Shown one piece after another: positions 1 to 4,290 of a stretch of 6,072 bases of DNA. Position 1 is the stretch's first letter. Each line of letters opens with the position of its first letter. This stretch comes from Sporichthyaceae bacterium (GTDB lineage Bacteria > Actinomycetota > Actinomycetes > JACCYY01): NCBI GenBank assembly GCA_013696235.1, contig JACCYY010000270.1, forward strand, positions 1 through 6,072. The letters are read 5' to 3'. The notes beneath the pieces are model-generated. The model was not told where the DNA came from. It saw only the letters and a list, made by a program, of their open reading frames with translations, and ran no database searches. Made by a program: the position numbers and the translations under genes.

Positions 1-981
1 GTCCAGCAGGTGCCCGCCGAGCCGGTCGGCGCGCTGCTGATACGTCCCGTCGGCCAGCATGGCGACGACCTCCCGCCCGATCGCGCAGGCCAGCGGGTTG
101 CCGCCGAACGTGCTGCCGTGCTCGCCCGGGTGGATCACGTCGAGCACGTCGTGGTTCGCGACGACGGCCGACACCGGGACGACGCCCCCGCCGAGGGCCT
201 TGCCCAGCAGGTACATGTCCGGTTCGACACCCTCGTGCTCGCATGCGAACGTCGTGCCCGTACGACCGAGCCCGCTCTGGATCTCGTCGGCGATCATGAG
301 CACGTTGCGCTCCGAGCAGAGGTCGCGGACGGCTCGGAGGTACCCCTCGCTCGGTACCAGCACGCCGGCCTCGCCCTGGATCGGCTCGACCAGCACGGCC
401 ACGGTGTGCTCGTCGACCGCGTGCCCGAGCGCGTCGAGATCGCCGTACTTCACGACCCTGAAGCCGGGCGTGTACGGCCCGAAGTGGTTCCGGGCGACCG
501 GGTCGGTCGAGAAGCTCACGATGCTGATCGTGCGGCCGTGGAAGTTGCCCTCCATCACGACGACGTTGGCTTGGTCCTCCGGGATGCCCTTGACCTCGTA
601 GCCCCACTTGCGGGCCACCTTGAGGCCGGTCTCGACCGCCTCGGCACCGGTGTTCATCGGCAGCACGAGGTCCTTGCCGCACAGCGCCGCGAGCTCCTCG
701 CAGAACGCTCCCAGGAGGTCGTGGTGGAAGGCCCGGCTGGTGAGCGTCACCTTGTCCAGCTGGGCCCGGACCGCGTCGACGATCTGCGGGTGCCGGTGCC
801 CGAAGTTCAGCGCGGAGTAGGCGGCGAGGCAGTCGAGGTATCGGCGCCCCTCGACGTCGGTGACCCACGCGCCGTCGGCCTCGCTCACCACGACCGGCAG
901 TGGGTGGTAGTTGTGCGCGCTGCTGCGCTCGACGAGGGCGATCAGATCCTCGGTACGGGTGGTCACGGTGTCGGTCGTCAT
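1..981 (-). CDS. rocD: Ornithine aminotransferase, 3' end outside window
   Basis: This is a PLP-dependent class III aminotransferase that moves the delta-amino group of ornithine to 2-oxoglutarate, giving glutamate-5-semialdehyde and glutamate in the cytosol. Reading the minus strand from ATG 981 gives 327 uninterrupted codons, against about 400 in the family, so roughly the last 70-80 residues lie beyond position 1. Visible landmarks are the N-terminal NYHPLPVV segment, NTGAEAVETG (110-119) for cofactor phosphate binding, FHGRT (147-151), EPIQGEAG, the PLP-nitrogen aspartate in IADEIQSGLGRTG (Asp232) and the Schiff-base lysine in LLGKALGGG (Lys261). HGSTFGGNPLAC follows. The ORNPLPV-like start and EPIQGEAG favour ornithine aminotransferase over acetylornithine or GABA aminotransferase, and the upstream guanidino hydrolase supports this. 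The ATG shares its A with the upstream TGA, so translation is probably coupled. Unlike the M. tuberculosis gene, which as I recall is split, this reading frame is intact as far as visible. Confidence 0.93.
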   Translation of the reverse strand, partial: MTTDTVTTRTEDLIALVERSSAHNYHPLPVVVSEADGAWVTDVEGRRYLDCLAAYSALNFGHRHPQIVDAVRAQLDKVTLTSRAFHHDLLGAFCEELAALCGKDLVLPMNTGAEAVETGLKVARKWGYEVKGIPEDQANVVVMEGNFHGRTISIVSFSTDPVARNHFGPYTPGFRVVKYGDLDALGHAVDEHTVAVLVEPIQGEAGVLVPSEGYLRAVRDLCSERNVLMIADEIQSGLGRTGTTFACEHEGVEPDMYLLGKALGGGVVPVSAVVANHDVLDVIHPGEHGSTFGGNPLACAIGREVVAMLADGTYQQRADRLGGHLLD

Positions 982-1925
982 CAGATCTCCAGGTCGGTAC
1001 GGATCGAGCCCTCGGCGGAGCCGAGCGGATGAAGGGGGTCGGAGTTCGCCGGTGAGACGGGTCGGTGCAGCTCGAGTGTGCAGCACTTCACGCCGCCGCC
1101 GGCCTTGAGCAGCTCCGAGAGGTCGACCGGCACGGGGACGAACCCACGCTCGGACAGCAGGCCCGCGAGCTCGGTCGCCTGGGCGGCCAGGACGACGTGC
1201 CGGCCGTCACTCACGCAGTTGAGGCCGAGCACCATCGCATCTGCGGGGCCGACCTCGATCGCGTCCGGGAACTGCCCCAGGATCCAGGCCCGGCTCTCGG
1301 CCGAGAACGCCGGCGGGTAGTAGGCGACGGTGCGTTCGTCGAGCACGGCCAGCGCAACGTCGAGGTGGTAGAACCGCGGGTCGACCAGCTCGAGCGGCAC
1401 CACCGGCACGGCGAACGTTGCGGCCAGCTCGGCCCGGGCAGCCGGCTCGGCCCGGAAGCCGCTGGCGGCCAGCACCCGGCCGTACGCCCAGGCGAAGTCG
1501 CCTTCGCCCTCGTTCACTGCGGTGGGTGCCGCGACGTCGATGCCGAGCGCGGTGAGCAGCCCGGCGTGGGCCGGTGCCTCACCGGTTCGGACCGGCTCGC
1601 GAAACCGCGCGCCGAGCGCCCGGTCGCCGACCACGAAGGCACCGTTCGCGGCGAACACCATGTCGGGCAGGCCTGCGGCCGGCTCCAGGACGTGTACGCG
1701 GTGGCCGAGGCTGAGGTACGCCGCCCGCAGCAGCTCCCACTGGTCGATCGCGAGCGCCGTGTCGACCGGCCTCGTGGGGTCCATCCACGGGTTGATCGCG
1801 TACGCGACCGTGAAGTGGTCCGGTCGGCACATCACGTACTCGCGCAGGCTGGCCTGTCGGTCGTCGCGTGCAGCGGGCTCGCTCGCCGCAAGGACCTGGC
1901 GGCGCGCATGCGTCGTCGTGCTCAT
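981..1925 (-). CDS. ddaH: DDAH / arginine dihydrolase-type guanidino hydrolase
   Basis: This 314-residue protein belongs to the guanidino-group-modifying (amidinotransferase/arginine deiminase) superfamily, whose five-bladed propeller enzymes attack a guanidinium carbon with a cysteine. Visible motifs in order are YVMCRPDHF (30-38), the substrate-pocket segment DMVFAANGAFV (88-98), the acidic NEGEGDFAW (138-146), the catalytic histidine in FYHLDVAL (His187), and AGGGVKCCTLEL, where spacing from GGG makes Cys281 the likely nucleophile and Cys282 its neighbour. Homologues are often named dimethylargininase. However, Asn94 stands where DDAH and arginine deiminase normally carry Asp; cyanobacterial ArgZ/AgrE arginine dihydrolases have Asn there, as I recall. 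Arginine to ornithine plus CO2 and ammonia would feed the adjoining rocD directly. Exact substrate is therefore unsettled; superfamily membership is secure. ATG 1925 has no Shine-Dalgarno but a -10-like hexamer 6 bases upstream, suggesting a leaderless message. The next Met (32) lies inside a conserved motif, so it is unlikely to be the start. Confidence 0.88.
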   Translation of the reverse strand: MSTTTHARRQVLAASEPAARDDRQASLREYVMCRPDHFTVAYAINPWMDPTRPVDTALAIDQWELLRAAYLSLGHRVHVLEPAAGLPDMVFAANGAFVVGDRALGARFREPVRTGEAPAHAGLLTALGIDVAAPTAVNEGEGDFAWAYGRVLAASGFRAEPAARAELAATFAVPVVPLELVDPRFYHLDVALAVLDERTVAYYPPAFSAESRAWILGQFPDAIEVGPADAMVLGLNCVSDGRHVVLAAQATELAGLLSERGFVPVPVDLSELLKAGGGVKCCTLELHRPVSPANSDPLHPLGSAEGSIRTDLEI

Positions 1926-1960
1926 GGCGCCACGCTACGAGCGCCGAAGCGGGATGAACA
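1926..1960 (-). promoter_or_regulatory. Candidate leaderless promoter of the ddaH-rocD operon
   Basis: On the minus strand a TAGCGT hexamer (complement of 1932-1937) matches the actinobacterial TANNNT -10 consensus. It lies six bases before ATG 1925, which would put the transcription start at or near the A of the start codon. A weak -35 candidate, TGTTCA (complement of 1955-1960), sits 17 bases upstream. The absence of a purine-rich ribosome binding site before the ATG agrees with a leaderless transcript. The -35 match is poor, so the call rests mainly on the -10 and the spacing. Confidence 0.4.
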
Positions 1961-1980
1961 TGCCGATGTGCTTCGTCTTG

Positions 1981-2026
1981 GTGGCGATTCGTTGCGTCTG
2001 GCCAGGCAGTTGCGGCGATTCGTTGC
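1981..2026. repeat. 15-base direct repeat pair, candidate Lrp operator
   Basis: GTGGCGATTCGTTGC at 1981-1995 and GCGGCGATTCGTTGC at 2012-2026 agree at 14 of 15 bases, with 13 consecutive identical. The offset is 31 bases, close to three helical turns, so both copies face the same side of the DNA. They lie in the divergent gap between an Lrp-family gene and a probable target operon, about 56-101 bases upstream of the ddaH start (an activating position) and against the proposed lrp -35 (a repressing position). Lrp-family proteins typically bind phased sites as dimers or octamers. No third copy is seen in this gap. Binding is inferred from position only. Confidence 0.6.
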
Positions 2027-2051
2027 AGGAGGATGCTGTCCAGCAGATGAT
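2023..2051 (+). promoter_or_regulatory. Weak candidate promoter of the Lrp/AsnC gene
   Basis: TTGCAG (2023-2028) and GATGAT (2046-2051) are separated by 17 bases, and GATGAT ends six bases before GTG 2058. This spacing repeats the one seen before the ddaH and tetR starts, and GATGAT keeps the important A and final T of the -10. The first -10 base is wrong and the -35 matches only at TTG. The -35 overlaps the end of the second direct repeat, so bound Lrp protein would block it. No TANNNT hexamer occurs on the plus strand in this gap. Confidence 0.25.
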
Positions 2052-2057
2052 GGCCGC

Positions 2058-2510
2058 GTGGATGCCATGGACGACGTCATCGTGCGGGAACTGATGGTCG
2101 ACGGCCGGGCGAGCTACGCCACGATCGGCTCGGCGGTGAACCTGTCCGCGCCGGCGGTGAAACGGCGGGTGGACCGGCTCCGAGCCGCCGGCGTGATCAC
2201 CGGCTTCACGGCGCGTGTCGATCCGCCCGCGCTCGGCTGGAACACCGAGGCGTACGTCGAGATCTACACCAGCCGGCAGACGTCGCCGGCACAGCTGGGG
2301 CGACGCCTCCAGACCTACCCCGAGGTGGTCGAGGCGATGACCGTCACCGGCGAGGCCGACGCGCTGCTGCACATCTACGCGGCCGACCCGCGGCACTTCG
2401 AGCGCGTGCTCTCCGCGATCTCGGCCGAGCCGTTCGTAGCCCGGACCAAGAGCATTCTCGTCCTGTCCGCCCTGCTCCGCCGCAACCAGGCACCCACTCC
2501 CGCCAGCTGA
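2058..2510 (+). CDS. Lrp/AsnC family transcriptional regulator
   Basis: This is a 150-residue DNA-binding feast/famine regulator, a normal family length. The N-terminal winged helix-turn-helix covers about residues 1-60: the DAMDDVIVREL opening matches the family's LDxxDxxIxxxL pattern, followed by DGRASYATIGSAVNLS and the recognition region APAVKRRVDRLRAAGVI (31-47). The C-terminal RAM/ACT-like domain (about 65-140) carries TVTGEADALLHI (95-106), where this family's GxxD effector-contact loop lies. GTG 2058 is preferred over in-frame ATG 2067 because it restores the aspartate immediately after the initiator that the family pattern expects; ATG 2067 would give 147 residues. Neither has a good ribosome binding site: AGGAGG at 2027-2032 is 25 bases from the GTG and cannot serve it. 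Divergent transcription from ddaH-rocD, and the shared phased repeats, suggest it senses arginine, ornithine or a related amino acid and controls that operon and itself. Confidence 0.92.
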   Translation: MDAMDDVIVRELMVDGRASYATIGSAVNLSAPAVKRRVDRLRAAGVITGFTARVDPPALGWNTEAYVEIYTSRQTSPAQLGRRLQTYPEVVEAMTVTGEADALLHIYAADPRHFERVLSAISAEPFVARTKSILVLSALLRRNQAPTPAS

Positions 2511-2579
2511 GACGAGTTCTGCCTCGACAGTCCGAACGGCTCGCGGTCACAGGTTCGCGGTCGAAGACTTGCGGCGGGC
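2511..2579. other. Short convergent intergenic gap, no clear terminator
   Basis: This gap separates the stop of the Lrp gene from the stop of the oppositely oriented methyltransferase gene, a place where a shared terminator would be expected. The best inverted repeat is only five bases (CGAAC 2533-2537 against GTTCG 2553-2557) with no following T-run. TCGCGGTC is repeated directly at 2541-2548 and 2555-2562. I cannot support a terminator call here. Confidence 0.4.
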
Positions 2580-3473
2580 TCAGGCCGTGTTGCGCTTGGC
2601 CGTGGCGAGCAGGGCAAGGCCGGGAAGCTCCAGGCCGGCCGGGGTCTGGAACGTCGACGTGGCGGACCGCAGCTGGTGCTCGATCGCCAGCAGCACAGGT
2701 GACGGCAGCGACTCCAGCATCTTCGACAGCGGCCCGGCCAGCGCGGCGGTGCGCACCCACCACTCCTCGAAGGAGGCGGCACGGGTGAGGACCGGCACGT
2801 CGGTGACCTCGACATCGACGAGGCCGGCGCGAGACAGCAGACCGGCGAGCCGGTCGGCGTCGTCGAGGGAGAACGGTCCCGGCATACCTGGCGGTGGCAC
2901 CGGCTGCCCGGTCTGCCCGCTCACCGCGTCGAGCACGAGCGCCAGCCAGGGGTTGCGCTCGCGCGGACCCCACACCGCGATCGCGACCCGCCCGCCGGGA
3001 CGAAGCACGCGCCGGATCTCGCTCGTCGCGTGTGCCGGATCCGTGGCGAACATCAACCCCTCTCGGCAGAGCACCACGTCGAAGGACTTGGAGGGCTCGT
3101 CGATCTCGTGCAGGTCGAGCTCGCGGGTCCGGACGTTGACGAGCCCGCGGGCGGCGGCCCGAGCCGAGGCGATCGCCGTCATCGCCGGGACGACGTCGGA
3201 CACCACGACCTCACCGTCCGGTCCGACCAGGTCGGCGGCGGCAAGACCAGTCCCGCCGGGTCCGCTGGCGAGCTCGAGCACCCGCTCGCCCGGCTGCGGA
3301 TCGGTGCGCTGCAGCATCAGCCGCGTCAGGTCTGCGGCCCGGCGGTCGGTGTAGTCCGCATGCTCCGCCCAACCGTCGGCCACCGAGGCCCACATCGCGC
3401 GCAGCCGCGCCCTGATCTCGACGGGTCCGGGCTGCTGGGTCGATCCGGGCTGGGTCGAACTGATCGTCTGCAT
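2580..3473 (-). CDS. Class I SAM-dependent methyltransferase
   Basis: This 297-residue cytosolic protein has a Rossmann-fold methyltransferase core of the Methyltransf_11/UbiE-like type. SAM motif I is VLELASGPGGTG (65-76), the acidic residue after strand 2 that normally holds the ribose is Asp93 in VVVSDVV, the motif II region is SFDVVLCREGLMF (130-142), and RRVLRPGGRVAIAVWG (154-169) is the post-core LRPGG motif. About 45 N-terminal residues precede the core, including WAEHADYTDRR, which resembles the cap helix that shields the substrate. The C-terminal part (about 195-297) is alpha-helical in character with FEEWWVRTAALAGPLSKML, probably closing the substrate pocket. The sequence does not identify the acceptor; small-molecule O-, N- or C-methylation is likelier than RNA or DNA because no nucleic-acid domain is present. 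ATG 3473 has GAGGA three bases upstream. A divergent TetR-family gene is its probable regulator. Confidence 0.9.
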   Translation of the reverse strand: MQTISSTQPGSTQQPGPVEIRARLRAMWASVADGWAEHADYTDRRAADLTRLMLQRTDPQPGERVLELASGPGGTGLAAADLVGPDGEVVVSDVVPAMTAIASARAAARGLVNVRTRELDLHEIDEPSKSFDVVLCREGLMFATDPAHATSEIRRVLRPGGRVAIAVWGPRERNPWLALVLDAVSGQTGQPVPPPGMPGPFSLDDADRLAGLLSRAGLVDVEVTDVPVLTRAASFEEWWVRTAALAGPLSKMLESLPSPVLLAIEHQLRSATSTFQTPAGLELPGLALLATAKRNTA

Positions 3474-3476
3474 GAG

Positions 3477-3481
3477 TCCTC
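3477..3481 (-). promoter_or_regulatory. Ribosome binding site of the methyltransferase
   Basis: GAGGA on the minus strand ends three bases before ATG 3473. The spacing is a little short, but it is the only purine-rich element near the start and there is no other plausible Met before the SAM core, so it supports this start. Confidence 0.5.
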
Positions 3482-3498
3482 GATTTCACTGCTCGAAA

Positions 3499-3530
3499 AG
3501 AGTATTGAAGTAGGTATGAGAGTACTCAAG
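3499..3530. repeat. Twelve-base near-direct repeat in the divergent gap
   Basis: AGAGTATTGAAG (3499-3510) and AGAGTACTCAAG (3519-3530) match at 10 of 12 bases with an offset of 20, about two helical turns. The second copy contains the eight-base palindrome GAGTACTC (3520-3527) and its AGAGTA is the complement of the proposed -10 of the methyltransferase gene. The stretch is unusually AT-rich compared with its surroundings. It could be an operator for the divergent TetR protein, or simply two overlapping -10 elements. Confidence 0.45.
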
Positions 3531-3546
3531 TCCGCCCTGCCGTCAA
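3519..3546 (-). promoter_or_regulatory. Candidate promoter of the methyltransferase gene
   Basis: On the minus strand TTGACG (complement of 3541-3546) and TACTCT (complement of 3519-3524) are separated by 16 bases, a good housekeeping-sigma arrangement. Transcription would start near 3511-3513, leaving an untranslated leader of about 38 bases that contains the GAGGA ribosome binding site. A second TACTCT lies 20 bases downstream and could act as an alternative -10. Confidence 0.5.
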
Positions 3547-3570
3547 GGGGTCGCCTGAATTCGTTGCTCG

Positions 3571-3591
3571 GCCGGGGTAACGAAGTCCGGC
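3571..3591. promoter_or_regulatory. Weak inverted repeat, possible TetR operator
   Basis: GCCGG (3571-3575) and CCGGC (3587-3591) form a 21-base imperfect palindrome with an 11-base centre, immediately upstream of the proposed tetR -10. Position and overall size suit a TetR-family autoregulatory site, but five-base GC arms are common by chance in DNA of this composition. Confidence 0.25.
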
Positions 3592-3597
3592 TACGAT
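3592..3597 (+). promoter_or_regulatory. Candidate -10 of a leaderless tetR transcript
   Basis: TACGAT fits the TANNNT -10 consensus and ends six bases before ATG 3604, so transcription would begin at or next to the start codon. No ribosome binding site precedes the ATG, in agreement with a leaderless message. No convincing -35 is seen at the expected distance. Confidence 0.4.
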
Positions 3598-3603
3598 CCG
3601 CTG

Positions 3604-4290
3604 ATGGCCGAGTCAGTCGCCGCCAGCCGCCGGTACGAGTCGCCGCGGCGGCGGCAGCAGGCAGCAGCGACCCGGCGCGACATCCTGCACGCGGCGCAGC
3701 GGCTGTTCGAGCAACAGGGCTACCCGGCGACCACGATGGCCGCCGTAGCCGTCGAGGCCGGGGTCGCGCTCAAGACCGTGTACGTCGCGCTCGACACCAA
3801 GAGCGGGCTGCTCCGCGCCGTCTGGGACCTGGCTCTCAAGGGTGATCAGGACGTCGCGCCGGTGGCTGCCCGGCAGTGGTACCGCGAAGTCCTGGACGAG
3901 CCCGATCCGGAGCGCCAGCTGCGCCTGAATGCGAGCAACGCCCGCGTCGTCAAGGAGCGGGCCGGCGCACTGATGAACGTGATCCGCAGCTCGGCTGCCG
4001 CAGACCCGGACGTCGGGGCGCTGTGGGACCTCATCCAGCGTGACTTCCACGCCAACCAGCGGACGATCGTCGAGACCCTGCACGCCAAGGGAGCGCTGCG
4101 ACCGGACCTCGACGTCGCCCGCGCCACGGACATCCTGTGGACGCTGAACCACCCGGACCTCTGGCAGCACCTCGTCGCGGAGCGGGGCTGGACACCCGAG
4201 GAGCACGAGCGGTGGTTCGCGGACACGATCTGCGACCAGCTGCTCGACCCGGCCGGCCGGGCTAAGCCTGGTCCGACGCCACGTTCGTGA
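3604..4290 (+). CDS. TetR/AcrR family transcriptional regulator
   Basis: This 228-residue one-component repressor-type protein has a basic N-terminal tail (about 1-24) and then the TetR DNA-binding domain at about 25-75: RRDILHAAQRLFEQQGYPATTM, AAVAVEAGVALKTVYVAL and the DTKSGLLRAVWD helix that follows the HTH. The rest is the ligand-binding and dimerisation half, rich in helices, with WDLIQRDFHANQRTI and a C-terminal WTPEEHERWFADTICDQLL typical of actinobacterial members; it does not identify a ligand. The Arg/Gln-rich tail RRRQQAAATRR probably contributes DNA contacts. The gene is divergent from the methyltransferase with a 130-base gap, the classic layout in which a TetR protein represses its neighbour and itself. 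Its last 29 bases overlap the end of the opposing oligopeptidase gene. ATG 3604 is the first start giving a complete HTH. Confidence 0.93.
   Translation: MAESVAASRRYESPRRRQQAAATRRDILHAAQRLFEQQGYPATTMAAVAVEAGVALKTVYVALDTKSGLLRAVWDLALKGDQDVAPVAARQWYREVLDEPDPERQLRLNASNARVVKERAGALMNVIRSSAAADPDVGALWDLIQRDFHANQRTIVETLHAKGALRPDLDVARATDILWTLNHPDLWQHLVAERGWTPEEHERWFADTICDQLLDPAGRAKPGPTPRS

Noticed and set aside
10..1032. 340-codon open frame on the plus strand opposite rocD
   Set aside because: It is antisense to an aminotransferase with every expected motif. The translation is rich in Arg, Val, Asp and His with no recognisable domain, as expected for a shadow frame in high-GC DNA.
1945..1975. Inverted repeat CGAAGC/GCTTCG near the ddaH promoter
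   Set aside because: Arms of six bases with a 19-base spacer occur readily by chance, and the nearby direct repeats are a much stronger signal.
1065..2057. Long N-terminal extension in frame with the Lrp gene
   Set aside because: The frame stays open because it runs antisense to the ddaH gene. The extension has no family similarity and the Lrp domain begins properly at 2058.
2511..2579. Possible bidirectional terminator between convergent lrp and methyltransferase genes
   Set aside because: The best stem has five base pairs, a long loop and no T-run.
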